From contig CAZLWE010000013.1 of NCBI GenBank assembly GCA_964562985.1, positions 1 through 64,000 of the forward strand: a stretch of 64,000 nt of DNA, read 5' to 3'. A model generated the notes under the pieces. It saw only the letters and a list, made by a program, of their open reading frames with translations, was not told the origin of the DNA and did not search any database. The stretch is from SHLQ01 sp964562985 (GTDB lineage: Bacteria; Actinomycetota; Acidimicrobiia; Acidimicrobiales; SHLQ01). Position 1 is the stretch's first letter. Each line of letters opens with the position of its first letter. Both the position numbers and the translations under genes were made by a program. Of the stretch, positions 44,947 through 54,135 are shown in pieces.

Positions 44947-46082
44947 GCTCGCCTCGTTACTTGGTTCCATGCGTTGGCGAAGTCAGCGCTGTCGGCGGCG
45001 GTGATGAGCGTTGCGTCGGGCGAACCGCGTTCCCAGTTTTGCGCGCCCGAGGTGAATTGGGCGACGGTGATCACATCGAAGCGATCTCGAAACTGGCGCA
45101 ACAGTTCAAGCTCGTTGGCCGGGATGACACCCGTCACGACCGTCAGGGAAACACCACCGATATTGGCTTGCACCTCGTCGAGTGTTTTCTCGATCGAGCC
45201 GATGAATGACAGTCCTACCTCGGCGAACTTGTCCATTATCTTGGCGGCTGGAACCTGCTGGTTGAGCACGTCGCCGTCGGTGGTCACGAAACGAAAGTCG
45301 AAGCCTCGGCTCATCGATGCGGCGATGATCGAGGCGGCGGCTCGGACCGCGTCTTCGAAAGACTCAGCCGAATGCGAGGTGGCTCGGTTGTCGAGCACGA
45401 CGAGCGACCTCGGCTGGTGGGTGTCGACGTTGTGGCGGACCATCAACTTGCCGCTACGCGCCGAGGAGCGCCAGTGCACCTGACGCAGATCATCGCCGTG
45501 GACGTAATCACGCAAGGTATGGAAGGTGACTCCGCCTTCGAGAGCCTTGCCGATCTCTGGACCCTCAAGGTCACGGGCGATGCCGCTAGGGAACGGCTCC
45601 AACTGATGGATCTGTGGATGCACGTACAGGTTCGTGATCTCCTCATCGGGATCACCGGAGCGAACTAGCCCAAATGGGTCGGCCCGCGTTACGTCGAGCG
45701 GCCCTACTCGAAAGACCCCCCGCTCATCGGTAGGTAGATCGGTCTCGATGATGACCGACTCTCCAGGCTCAAGACTGGGCACCTCGATCGGCAGTTGTGA
45801 TTCGCCGAATCGCTCAAGGGCGAGACCACCTGATGTGCGGCGTCGTCCGCTGTTGGAGATCGTGAGGTTCGACCGGGCCGCTCTCCCGACGCGAGTTCTC
45901 TCGGGCAACACGACACGGCTCGCCTCCACCCGGGGCCTGCGCAGAATCCAGATACGACCGATGATCACGGCTGCGAGGAACGCCAAGCCGAGTGCCAGCA
46001 GTGTTACGTATCCACCCGCGATTCCGGCTACGACGGCGATGATACCGACGACCAGAAACGTCTTTCCGGCGTTCGTTAGCAC
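44943..46082 (-). CDS. DUF58 domain-containing protein
   Basis: A 379-residue protein with two N-terminal membrane helices (residues 8-48) and a DUF58 core: GGVTFHTLRDYVHGDDLRQ, then VHWRSSARSGKLMVR, the family signature, followed by a von Willebrand A-like fold (SLVVLDNRA). It usually partners with a MoxR ATPase and a transglutaminase-like membrane protein, as here. The GTG at 46082 shares a base with the MoxR stop, and its own stop overlaps the TgpA-like start. The role of such operons is poorly known; an envelope chaperone-type role is often suggested. Confidence 0.92.
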   Translation of the reverse strand: MLTNAGKTFLVVGIIAVVAGIAGGYVTLLALGLAFLAAVIIGRIWILRRPRVEASRVVLPERTRVGRAARSNLTISNSGRRRTSGGLALERFGESQLPIEVPSLEPGESVIIETDLPTDERGVFRVGPLDVTRADPFGLVRSGDPDEEITNLYVHPQIHQLEPFPSGIARDLEGPEIGKALEGGVTFHTLRDYVHGDDLRQVHWRSSARSGKLMVRHNVDTHQPRSLVVLDNRATSHSAESFEDAVRAAASIIAASMSRGFDFRFVTTDGDVLNQQVPAAKIMDKFAEVGLSFIGSIEKTLDEVQANIGGVSLTVVTGVIPANELELLRQFRDRFDVITVAQFTSGAQNWERGSPDATLITAADSADFANAWNQVTRRA

Positions 46083-47071
46083 TAACGCTCCAGCCGTTCC
46101 TTCGGCGTAGGAATCTCCTGGAGTACGCCGCGTAGCAACTCCGCCTCGTTAATACCTTCGAACTGTGCTTCTGGCTTGAGCAGCATGCGATGAGCCAGCA
46201 CGGACTCGGTCAGATCCTTCACATCGTCTGCGGTAACGAACGGACGACCGTTAGCCGCAGCGAGGGCACGAGCGGTTCGGCCCAGTGCGATGGAGCCGCG
46301 GGGGCTCACACCGATGCGCAACTCGGGAAGCTCGCGGGTAGCTCGAACAATAGAGACGATGTATTGGCGCACGGCAGCAGAGATGTAGACGTTGTCTGCC
46401 ACTCGAGCCATTTGGCGGACCTCTTCGGTCGACAGAACTGGCTCAACGTCGATCCGGGTTCGCCCCGCGGGCGCCGAATCGATGATGTCGATCTCTGCGA
46501 CAGCGGAGGGGTAGCCGATGGCGACGCGCATCATGAAGCGGTCGATCTGGGCTTCCGGTAGCGCGTACGTGCCGTCGTGTTCGACCGGGTTCTGTGTCGC
46601 GACGACCAAGAATGGGTTCGGCACCGGACGTGGCACACCGTCGACGGTGACTTGGTACTCCTCCATTACTTCGAGAAGCGCAGACTGCGTCTTTGGCGAA
46701 GCACGGTTGATCTCGTCAGCCAGGACGATGTTTGCGAACACCGCTCCTGGATGAAACTCGAACTCGTTGTTGGCCTGGTTGAAGATCTGCACGCCAGTGA
46801 CGTCTGATGGCAACAGGTCTGGCGTGAACTGGATACGGGTCAACGTCCCATCGACAGACTCTGCGAGTGCCCGGGCCAGACTGGTCTTGCCCGTTCCAGG
46901 CACATCCTCAATCAGGAGGTGGCCCTGGGCGAGCATGCAAAGGAACGCGATGCGAATCTCACGCGTCTTGCCATGAATAACCCGCTCCACGTTGTTAACC
47001 AACTGCTGAAAGCGATCGGCGTACGTCCGGACCTCTAGTTCAAGGTCGTCGGCGGCGTTTGTTGTTGTCAC
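46082..47071 (-). CDS. MoxR-family AAA+ ATPase
   Basis: A protein of about 329 residues in the MoxR branch of AAA+ ATPases, chaperone-like proteins that help mature partner complexes. Walker A is EDVPGTGKTSLARAL, Walker B is VLADEINRASPKTQSALLEVM, sensor 1 is VVATQNPVEHDGTY, followed by ALPEAQIDRFMM and the arginine/lid region SPRGSIALGRTARAL. I prefer the GTG at 47071, which has GGAG 8 nt upstream; a TTG at 47095 is possible. A TAGATT hexamer lies just upstream of that TTG. It is first in the operon with DUF58 and the TgpA-like gene. Confidence 0.93.
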   Translation of the reverse strand: MTTTNAADDLELEVRTYADRFQQLVNNVERVIHGKTREIRIAFLCMLAQGHLLIEDVPGTGKTSLARALAESVDGTLTRIQFTPDLLPSDVTGVQIFNQANNEFEFHPGAVFANIVLADEINRASPKTQSALLEVMEEYQVTVDGVPRPVPNPFLVVATQNPVEHDGTYALPEAQIDRFMMRVAIGYPSAVAEIDIIDSAPAGRTRIDVEPVLSTEEVRQMARVADNVYISAAVRQYIVSIVRATRELPELRIGVSPRGSIALGRTARALAAANGRPFVTADDVKDLTESVLAHRMLLKPEAQFEGINEAELLRGVLQEIPTPKERLER

Positions 47072-47178
47072 TGCGACATCTCCACGTAGGAACAATCTAA
47101 AGTCAAGTGTGGCCTAGGAATCGCGCCACGTCACTTCGCGAGGGTAGATGCCTGGAGCGCAAAAGGGGAAGGTGAGCC

Positions 47179-47967
47179 ATCAGTCGTCGCAGACTTGACG
47201 CAGAACTTGTAACACGGGGCCTAGCGCGGTCGCGAGAACACGCTGTGCAGCTAATTCAGCACAAGAAAGTCACAGTGAGTGGTGCGCCGGCCCTAAAGCC
47301 GGCCCGCCAGGTCAGCCCTGGTGAGCCCATAATCGTTACGGGGCCAGGCCCGAAATACGTGAGCAGAGCCGGCCTAAAGCTGGAGACAGCTCTCGACCGA
47401 TTCTCGCTCGATCCAACCGATATGACCTGTCTCGACGCTGGTTCGTCCACTGGAGGTTTTACTGATTGTCTCCTCCAATCAGGGGCAGCGCGCGTCGTCG
47501 CGGTAGACGTCGGCACGGGCCAGCTGCATCAGCGGCTTCGCGAAAACCCCCAAGTTGAGGTGCATGAGCAAACCGATATCCGGTCGATCACCTCCAGCTC
47601 CTTTGCGCCGGACTCGGTCCCCGAACTCGGATTCGACCTCGTAGTGGCGGACCTTTCCTTCATCTCGACCCGTAGTTTGCTCGGACATCTCGCCTCGTTT
47701 GTGGCCGACAGTGGGTGCGCCGTCACGCTCATCAAGCCCCAATTCGAGGCCGGCCGGCGCGACGTCAGCCGAGGTAAAGGCATCATCAACGACCCGGCAA
47801 TCTGGGTTCGGGTCCTCCATGACTTCATCGAGGAGGCCGCAGCCGTCGGACTCCCGGTGATCGATCTCGCGCTCTCACCGGTGAAGGGCGGAAAGGGCAA
47901 CGTCGAGTTCCTCGCGCTACATCAGCCTCTAATACCCCGGTCGCGCAGCTTTGAACGACATACTTAG
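47179..47967 (+). CDS. tlyA: TlyA-family rRNA 2'-O-methyltransferase with no standard start codon
   Basis: A protein of about 262 residues that methylates rRNA ribose positions. The N-terminal S4 domain is readable from 47182 (SRRRLDAELVTRGLARSREH), followed by QLIQHKKVTVSG. The methyltransferase domain has CLDAGSSTGGFTDCLL, DLVVADLSFIS, LIKPQFEAGR and SPVKGGKGNVEFL. In frame, however, no ATG, GTG or TTG precedes the S4 helix: a TGA at 47173-47175 closes the frame and the first codons are GCC ATC AGT. Either ATC at 47179 initiates, or a one-base shift joins the GTG at 47174. The first standard start, GTG at 47245, would delete half of the S4 domain. Confidence 0.85.
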   Translation: MSRRRLDAELVTRGLARSREHAVQLIQHKKVTVSGAPALKPARQVSPGEPIIVTGPGPKYVSRAGLKLETALDRFSLDPTDMTCLDAGSSTGGFTDCLLQSGAARVVAVDVGTGQLHQRLRENPQVEVHEQTDIRSITSSSFAPDSVPELGFDLVVADLSFISTRSLLGHLASFVADSGCAVTLIKPQFEAGRRDVSRGKGIINDPAIWVRVLHDFIEEAAAVGLPVIDLALSPVKGGKGNVEFLALHQPLIPRSRSFERHT

Positions 47968-47994
47968 AACTATGACGATCAAAGCTCAACCCTG

Positions 47995-48831
47995 ATGGCA
48001 CGAATTGGGCTGGTCCTGCACGGCGCTGAACCCGACGCGCTCGTCGAAGCCCAACGAATCTCCGCCGTACTCGGCGAAGGTGGACACGAGGTCGTGTCCA
48101 TCGTTGAGGAAGCAGCCGAAGACAGCGGAATCACCCTCGTAGAACCCGAGTCGTTCGCCGGCGGCCTCGATCTCGCGATCTCCCTCGGTGGCGACGGGAC
48201 GATGCTGCGCACTGTCGGCCTGTTGTGCGGGAGCGATGTGCACATCCTGGGAGTCAACTTTGGCGACCTCGGCTACCTGACCGTCATCGAGCCCGGTGAG
48301 CTCGACCGAGCCGTCGAACGCACCCTGAAAGGCGACTACACCGTCGAGGAACGAATGCTGGTTAGCGGCACCGTCGCTGGCCAGGAGTTCCACGCCCTCA
48401 ACGACATCGTGGTTGAGCGCGCGCCTGGCAATACGACGGTTCGGGTAGGCGTAACCATCGATGACAAACCATTTACGGCCTATCCCGCTGACGGCCTCAT
48501 TCTGGCAACCCCCACGGGTAGCACCGCCTACTCCCTATCGGCCCGCGGGCCGATCGTGTACCCGACGCATACCGCGATGCTGCTCACGCCGGTGTCACCG
48601 CACATGTTGTTCGACCGAAGCCTCGTGCTCCGACCAGATTCGGTCGTCGAATTGACCATCGAGGGACACCGAGACGGCGTCGTGTCAGTGGACGGCAATA
48701 CGATGCACACCATGAGTCCTGGAGACACCATCGTGTGCACGGCATCGCGCCATGTCGCCCGCCTCGTCACCTTCGATCGGCGAGACAACCTCGCCGTCCT
48801 GAAATCCAAGCTCGGCATCGCCGACAGATGA
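47995..48831 (+). CDS. nadK: NAD kinase
   Basis: A 278-residue kinase making NADP from NAD. The catalytic motif GGDGT is at residues 65-69 (ISLGGDGTML), then VNFGDLGYLTV, NDIVVERAPG, and the glycine-rich ATPTGSTAYSLSARGPIVYP block. The length is somewhat shorter than mycobacterial PpnK. Follows tlyA by 27 nt and precedes recN by 22 nt, the order tlyA-nadK-recN that is conserved in actinobacteria. Confidence 0.95.
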   Translation: MARIGLVLHGAEPDALVEAQRISAVLGEGGHEVVSIVEEAAEDSGITLVEPESFAGGLDLAISLGGDGTMLRTVGLLCGSDVHILGVNFGDLGYLTVIEPGELDRAVERTLKGDYTVEERMLVSGTVAGQEFHALNDIVVERAPGNTTVRVGVTIDDKPFTAYPADGLILATPTGSTAYSLSARGPIVYPTHTAMLLTPVSPHMLFDRSLVLRPDSVVELTIEGHRDGVVSVDGNTMHTMSPGDTIVCTASRHVARLVTFDRRDNLAVLKSKLGIADR

Positions 48832-48853
48832 CCACCCGTAGATAGATCGCACC

Positions 48854-50443
48854 ATGCTCGAAGAACTCCGCATACAACAGCTCGGCGTTATTGAGGACGT
48901 TTCCCTCGTCCTGCCGAAAGGTTCGATCGCAATCACGGGCGAAACGGGAGCGGGCAAGACCATGATCGTCGGCGCGGTGCAGTTGCTTATGGGCGGGCGC
49001 GCCGAGCCTGACATGGTTCGCGTCGGAGCGACCGAGGCCACGGTCGAAGGTCGATTCATTGACCGTGACGGCACGGAGGTTGTGGCGCGTCGTGTCGTAC
49101 CCGCGGACGGACGTTCGCGTGCCTACATCGACGGATCGCTCGCGACCGCTACCGCGCTCCAGGAGCGAATCGGGCCACTCATCGACCTACATGGCCAGCA
49201 CGCACAACAATCACTGTTGCGTCCCGCAACCCAGCGCCACGCCCTCGACACCTACGCGGACATCGACACCGTCACACTGGCCGACGCCCGAAGCGCCCTA
49301 CGACATATCGACAACCAACTCGACGAGCTGGGCGGTGACGCAACGGAGCGGGCACGGCGGATCGATCTGCTGCGTTATCAGCTCGATGAGCTCGCAACAG
49401 CCTCGCTGACCGACCCGAACGAAGACGAACAGCTCGCTTCCCAAGAAACCCGTTTGGCACGCGCCTACGACGATGGCGTGGCCGCAGATCGTTCCGTCGA
49501 GCTGCTGGGAGCTGATGGACCTGCTACCGAAGCCCTCGGCCAGGTAGCCAACCTCCTCGAAGGCGGGCCAGAGTTCGAGTCCATCCGGAGCCGGATCGAG
49601 GCCGTACTCGCTGAACTCACGGATCTCGCGTCAGAGTTGCGTCAGTTCTCCGAACTCAGCGTCGACGATCCCCAAGCCCGCGAAATCGTACGCGTTCGAC
49701 GTCAACTGTTGGCAGAGCTTCGGCGCAAATATGGGCCGACCCTGGTCGACGTCATGGACTACGAGCGAGATCTCGCAACCCAGCTCACCGAGCTGGAGTC
49801 ACATGAACAGCGGGTGGTGGCACTCACCGATGACCGCACAAAGGCCCTCAGCCGCCTCCGGGAGGAATCGGATCGAGTCCTTTCACAACGCCAGCAAGCG
49901 GCGCCCAAACTCGCGAAAGCGATCACGACGGAGCTCTCGACGCTGGCCATGCCCGACGCGAGGGTCAGCATCGACGTGGCCGGGGTCGCAGGCGAGGAAG
50001 TCGCTATTTTGCTCGCGCCCAATCCTGGACTTCCCGAACTACCGATTGGCAAGGGGGCGTCTGGTGGCGAATTGAGTCGAACCATGCTGGCATTGCGAAT
50101 CGTGATCTCGGGAGGCCCACCGATCAAGGTCTTCGACGAGGTCGACGCCGGAATCGGTGGCGAAACCGGCAAGGCGATCGGTGATGCCTTGACCTCCTTG
50201 GCCGACAGTCAAGTATTTGTTGTGACCCACCTGCCGCAGGTAGCAGCCTGCACCGCACACCACGTGATCATCAATAAGTCGAGCACGAGTAGCCGCACGG
50301 TGTCCGACGCCAGAATGCTCACCGAAGATGAGCGGGTGGTGGAAGTCGCACGCATGCTCTCCGGGTCGCCCGACTCCAGTTCGGCGATCGAACACGCCGA
50401 GGAGTTGCTCGCCCAACACACGCGCTCGCCGAGCGCAAGATAG
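48854..50443 (+). CDS. recN: DNA repair protein RecN
   Basis: A 529-residue SMC-like ATPase acting early in double-strand break repair. Walker A is ITGETGAGKTMIVGAV; the ABC signature is KGASGGELSRTMLALRI, Walker B is IKVFDEVDAGIGGETG, and the H-loop is VVTHLPQVAAC. The middle 150-330 is coiled-coil with an arm hinge. No GAAC-N4-GTTC box is visible upstream, so SOS control is not apparent. Downstream pyrG has its own TAGGCT -10 box overlapping the recN end. Confidence 0.96.
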   Translation: MLEELRIQQLGVIEDVSLVLPKGSIAITGETGAGKTMIVGAVQLLMGGRAEPDMVRVGATEATVEGRFIDRDGTEVVARRVVPADGRSRAYIDGSLATATALQERIGPLIDLHGQHAQQSLLRPATQRHALDTYADIDTVTLADARSALRHIDNQLDELGGDATERARRIDLLRYQLDELATASLTDPNEDEQLASQETRLARAYDDGVAADRSVELLGADGPATEALGQVANLLEGGPEFESIRSRIEAVLAELTDLASELRQFSELSVDDPQAREIVRVRRQLLAELRRKYGPTLVDVMDYERDLATQLTELESHEQRVVALTDDRTKALSRLREESDRVLSQRQQAAPKLAKAITTELSTLAMPDARVSIDVAGVAGEEVAILLAPNPGLPELPIGKGASGGELSRTMLALRIVISGGPPIKVFDEVDAGIGGETGKAIGDALTSLADSQVFVVTHLPQVAACTAHHVIINKSSTSSRTVSDARMLTEDERVVEVARMLSGSPDSSSAIEHAEELLAQHTRSPSAR

Positions 50444-50446
50444 GCT
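50441..50446 (+). promoter_or_regulatory. -10 hexamer TAGGCT of pyrG
   Basis: TAGGCT overlaps the recN stop (TAG) and ends 8 nt before the pyrG GTG. Confidence 0.45.
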
Positions 50447-50454
50447 GGCGTTCC

Positions 50455-52101
50455 GTGACCAAGCACATCTTTGTGACAGGCGGAGTAGCGAGTTCTCTGG
50501 GCAAGGGACTCACCGCATCATCTCTCGGCCGACTTCTAAAAGCTCGGGGCTTGAACGTCACGATGCAGAAGCTCGACCCGTACCTCAATGTCGACCCAGG
50601 AACGATGAACCCGTTCGAACACGGCGAGGTGTTCGTGACCGACGACGGCGGCGAGACCGACCTCGACTTGGGACACTACGAGCGCTTCATCGACGAGAAC
50701 CTGACCCGACGCTCCAACGCCACCACCGGTTCGATCTATTCATCGGTCATTGCAGCCGAGCGCCGTGGGGACTACCTCGGTCGTACCGTGCAGGTCATCC
50801 CGCACATCACCGACGAGATCAAGCATCGCATCCGCCAGCTCACCTCCGATGACACCGACGTTGTCATCACCGAGGTCGGCGGCACAGTCGGCGATATCGA
50901 AATTCTTCCGTTCCTCGAGGCAATACGGCAGTTCCGCCTCGACGTAGGCCCACAGAACGTCTTCTACCTACACGTCACTCTTGTGCCCTTCATCGGACCT
51001 TCTGGTGAGCAAAAGACAAAGCCGACCCAACACTCGGTTACCGAGTTGCGTAGCCGTGGTATCCAACCTGATGCGATCGTATGTCGAAGCGACGAACCGA
51101 TCACCGATGAACTGAAGCGCAAGATTTCTCGGTTGTGCGATGTCCCCGTCGCGGGCGTGGTCAACGCGGCAGATGCCGACAGCCTCTACGAGATTCCCCT
51201 CGTTCTGTACAACGAGGGTCTCGATACCTTCGTGTGCAATCACCTGCAGGTCGATGCCCCCGATGCTGATCTCACCGAGTGGAAGGCCCTCGTCGACCGG
51301 GTCTTCGCTGCCGAGCAAAAGGTTCGTGTCGGTCTCATTGGCAAGTACGTCAGTTTGGTCGACGCCTATCTCTCCGTGGTCGAGGCTCTGAACCACGCAG
51401 GAATTCACCATCTCGCCGATGTCGAGATCGATTGGATTCAAGCCGAAGACGTCGAAGGACTCCTCGCAGAGCGGATTCGCTCACTCGATGGCATCGTCAT
51501 CCCGGGCGGATTCGGCGAGCGAGGCGTAGAAGGCAAGATCGCAGCAGCCGCGATGGCACGCGAGCACAACATTCCCTGTCTCGGGTTGTGCCTCGGACTC
51601 CAGGTCATGACCATCGAGTACGCCCGGAACGCCCTCGGGCTCACGGGAGCGAACTCGCTCGAATTCGACCCGCAAACTCCGCACCCGGTTGTGCACCTCA
51701 TGGAAGACCAGCGAGACGTCTCCGAAAAGGGTGGGACCATGCGCCTCGGCGCCTACGTTGCACAGTTGGAAGCCGATTCGAAAGTCGCTCAGGCATACGG
51801 TGAGGAAGTCGTGAGCGAACGCCATCGTCACCGCTACGAGTTCAATTCCAAGTATCTGACTAAGTTCGACGACGGTGACTTCTGGCCATCGGGAATGTCC
51901 CCAGACGGCCGACTGGTCGAGTTCATCGAGTTACGGAATCACCCGTTCTGGGTCGCAACCCAAGCACATCCGGAGCTCAAGAGCCGCCCGAACCGGCCCG
52001 CTCCCCTGTTCCGGGCATTCATCGCTGCAGTCGTCGATCGGAAGAACGGGCGGAATCCTCAACTCATCGAGGTCGACGCCGCCGCCCAATCCACCTCGTG
52101 A
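50455..52101 (+). CDS. pyrG: CTP synthase
   Basis: A 548-residue enzyme aminating UTP to CTP with glutamine. The synthetase domain (1-270) opens TKHIFVTGGVASSLGKGLTA and contains KLDPYLNVDPGTMNPFEHGE and VGGTVGDIE. The C-terminal glutaminase (about 285-530) has the nucleophile Cys in CLGLCLGLQVM, and HRHRYEFN with a downstream His-Pro-Glu. GTG start at 50455. The stop overlaps the Nudix gene by 4 bp (GTGA). Confidence 0.97.
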   Translation: MTKHIFVTGGVASSLGKGLTASSLGRLLKARGLNVTMQKLDPYLNVDPGTMNPFEHGEVFVTDDGGETDLDLGHYERFIDENLTRRSNATTGSIYSSVIAAERRGDYLGRTVQVIPHITDEIKHRIRQLTSDDTDVVITEVGGTVGDIEILPFLEAIRQFRLDVGPQNVFYLHVTLVPFIGPSGEQKTKPTQHSVTELRSRGIQPDAIVCRSDEPITDELKRKISRLCDVPVAGVVNAADADSLYEIPLVLYNEGLDTFVCNHLQVDAPDADLTEWKALVDRVFAAEQKVRVGLIGKYVSLVDAYLSVVEALNHAGIHHLADVEIDWIQAEDVEGLLAERIRSLDGIVIPGGFGERGVEGKIAAAAMAREHNIPCLGLCLGLQVMTIEYARNALGLTGANSLEFDPQTPHPVVHLMEDQRDVSEKGGTMRLGAYVAQLEADSKVAQAYGEEVVSERHRHRYEFNSKYLTKFDDGDFWPSGMSPDGRLVEFIELRNHPFWVATQAHPELKSRPNRPAPLFRAFIAAVVDRKNGRNPQLIEVDAAAQSTS

Positions 52102-52631
52102 CCGGCTTCCATCCCGTCTCCGAGAAGACCGTGTATCAGGGATGGATCCTCCGGGTCGCAAAGGGGATCTTTATGGGACCCGACGGCCAGACCTTTGAAC
52201 GCGACGTCATCCATCACCCCGGCGCAGTGGCGGCAGTTCCCATCGACGGCGACGACATCGTTCTCGTCCGACAGTACCGCCCTGCCCTAGACGCACTGTT
52301 GCTCGAGATCCCAGCCGGACTGCGCGATGTCGAAGGCGAACCGACCGAAGCGACGGCCCGCCGAGAACTCATTGAGGAGGTCGGCCTGGCGGCGGAATCG
52401 TTAGAGCACCTCACGACCGTCCATAACACCGTGGGATACTGCGACGAGTCGATCGTCATCTACCTGGCAACCGGACTCACGGCGGTTGAACGTGAGATGA
52501 CAGACAGCCCCGAAGAAGCTGCGATGGAGATCGTCAAGGTGCCTCTCGTGCAGGCTGAGCAGATGATTGCACGCGGCGAGATCACCGACGCCAAGACGAT
52601 TATCGGCGTGCTGGCGGCCTTGCGGCGCTGA
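52098..52631 (+). CDS. Nudix hydrolase, ADP-ribose pyrophosphatase type
   Basis: A 177-residue Nudix enzyme. The Nudix box is complete: GLRDVEGEPTEATARREL followed by IEEVGL, matching G-x5-E-x7-R-E-U-x-E-E-x-G-U. Preceding residues VVLVRQYR-type (DIVLVRQYRPALDALLLEIPAG) place it in the ADP-ribose pyrophosphatase group, as does its mycobacterial neighbour pattern pyrG-nudix-xerD. It likely removes ADP-ribose or toxic nucleoside diphosphates. Its start overlaps pyrG and its stop shares a base with xerD. Confidence 0.93.
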   Translation: MTGFHPVSEKTVYQGWILRVAKGIFMGPDGQTFERDVIHHPGAVAAVPIDGDDIVLVRQYRPALDALLLEIPAGLRDVEGEPTEATARRELIEEVGLAAESLEHLTTVHNTVGYCDESIVIYLATGLTAVEREMTDSPEEAAMEIVKVPLVQAEQMIARGEITDAKTIIGVLAALRR

Positions 52632-53593
52632 TGACACGCCCGAAGGCCTCGGGCGCCAAGGATGCGCTTCCTCTCGACATGGAGGACTTTCTGACCCACT
52701 TGCTGATCGAGAAGGGGCGAGCCCCCAACACCCTGGCCGCCTACCGAAGAGACTTGACCAAGTACGCCGGCTATCTGGACGAGAACGGTGTCGCTGCGCG
52801 TAACGCGACCACACAGGACATAGAAGGTTTCAACGCGCTCCTTCACAACGCCCAACTCGCCGCGACAACGACGAATCGCACGATGGCGGCGGTCAGAGGG
52901 CTCTATCGCTACCTCTTCGCCGAAGGCGTAGTCACCGGCGACCCGACTGCCGATGTCGAGCAAAACAAGCTCCCACGCGGCCTACCCAAAGCGCTCACCG
53001 AAGACGAAGTCGCCGCGGTCCTTGAAGCCCCTGCCTCCGACTCACCGGCCGACCTTCGAGACCGAGCGATACTCGAGTTGCTCTACGGAACAGGAATGCG
53101 CATCTCCGAATGCGTCGCACTGTCACTCGATGACATCGACCACCCCTCAGCGCTCGTGCGAGTTACGGGCAAGGGTGACAAGCAACGTCTAGTGCCACTC
53201 GGTCGATTCGCTGACCGCGCTCTCGAACGGTGGCTTGGCCCGGAGGGGCGAGCGAATCTCGCGCCCGACACGTGGGCCGGTCGCGACCAACAGAATGCGG
53301 TGTTTCTCAATCAACGTGGAGGGCGTCTATCCCGCCAAGGAATATGGGGTGTCGTGCGAAAGCACGGTTTAACCGCTGGCGTCGCAGATCGTCTAACCCC
53401 TCACGTGCTACGTCACAGCTGTGCGACACACATGCTAGACAATGGTGCCGATATACGTACTGTGCAGGAATTGCTCGGACATAGCTCGATATCAACTACT
53501 CAGCTCTACACGAAGGTCTCTACCGACCTACTCGTTCGCAGCTACCGTGCCGCCCACCCCCGGGCCACGTCGAAACCAGGCGGTGCGTCATGA
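52631..53593 (+). CDS. xerD: Tyrosine recombinase XerD
   Basis: A 320-residue site-specific recombinase resolving chromosome dimers. The N-terminal core-binding domain has LEDFLTHLLIEKGRAPNTL-like helices (residues 15-35) with TLAAYRRDL. Catalytic residues are Arg near 157 (GTGMRISECVAL), Lys in VTGKGDKQR, His/Arg in HVLRHSCATHML, His in LGHSSISTTQ and the nucleophile Tyr near 293 (QLYTKV). The position after pyrG-nudix matches mycobacterial xerD, so this is the housekeeping enzyme and not a phage integrase. It overlaps the HD gene by 4 bp. Confidence 0.95.
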   Translation: MTRPKASGAKDALPLDMEDFLTHLLIEKGRAPNTLAAYRRDLTKYAGYLDENGVAARNATTQDIEGFNALLHNAQLAATTTNRTMAAVRGLYRYLFAEGVVTGDPTADVEQNKLPRGLPKALTEDEVAAVLEAPASDSPADLRDRAILELLYGTGMRISECVALSLDDIDHPSALVRVTGKGDKQRLVPLGRFADRALERWLGPEGRANLAPDTWAGRDQQNAVFLNQRGGRLSRQGIWGVVRKHGLTAGVADRLTPHVLRHSCATHMLDNGADIRTVQELLGHSSISTTQLYTKVSTDLLVRSYRAAHPRATSKPGGAS

Positions 53594-54105
53594 AGGCTCT
53601 CCATCTCACGAAACGATTCTTCGGCTCCCTGCTACCCATCGGCCCCTCTCGCGAGGACGATGAGTGGGCCACATCACAGCTTCTCGAAGGCGAGGTCGCG
53701 TTGTGGCAACGCATGAGCGCACAAGACCGTCGGCATGCCGCCGGTGTCGCTCGACGAACCGTAGACACCCTCGGTGAACGCGCTGATCGTCCGGTGATCG
53801 CGGCTGCGCTACTGCACGATGTTGGAAAGGTAGACAGCCAACTGGGCACCTTTCATCGCGTCGTTGCGACCCTATCGGCAGCCGTCGCGGGACGCGAGAC
53901 CGCCGAACTATGGGTTCGCGGCAGCGGTATAACCCGTCGTATCGGCCTCTACCTGCGCCACCCCGAGATCGGCGGCGACCTACTGGCGATGGCGGGAAGC
54001 GACGTGTTCACCGCCACCTGGGCGCGACAACATCATCTCCCCGAAGAGATGTGTTCGCTAGATACAGAACTTGCTTCGGCGCTACGAGACGCTGACGACG
54101 ACTAG
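53590..54105 (+). CDS. HD-domain hydrolase-like protein (171 aa)
   Basis: A 171-residue protein with an HD metal-binding core: the first His in DRRHAAGVARRTV and the HD pair in AALLHDVGKVDSQLG. A further His (LYLRHPEIGGDL) and Asp fit the fold. Such domains hydrolyse nucleotides or phosphoesters; the substrate is not readable. ATGA overlap with xerD suggests co-translation. No RelA/SpoT or GAF domain is fused. Confidence 0.82.
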   Translation: MKALHLTKRFFGSLLPIGPSREDDEWATSQLLEGEVALWQRMSAQDRRHAAGVARRTVDTLGERADRPVIAAALLHDVGKVDSQLGTFHRVVATLSAAVAGRETAELWVRGSGITRRIGLYLRHPEIGGDLLAMAGSDVFTATWARQHHLPEEMCSLDTELASALRDADDD

Positions 54106-54135
54106 CTAGCGTTTCTCCAGCGCTCAACGCGGTGG

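Noticed and set aside
52631..53593. Phage or island integrase
   Set aside because: The neighbours pyrG, nudix and an HD gene and the sequence match housekeeping XerD; no att repeats were seen.
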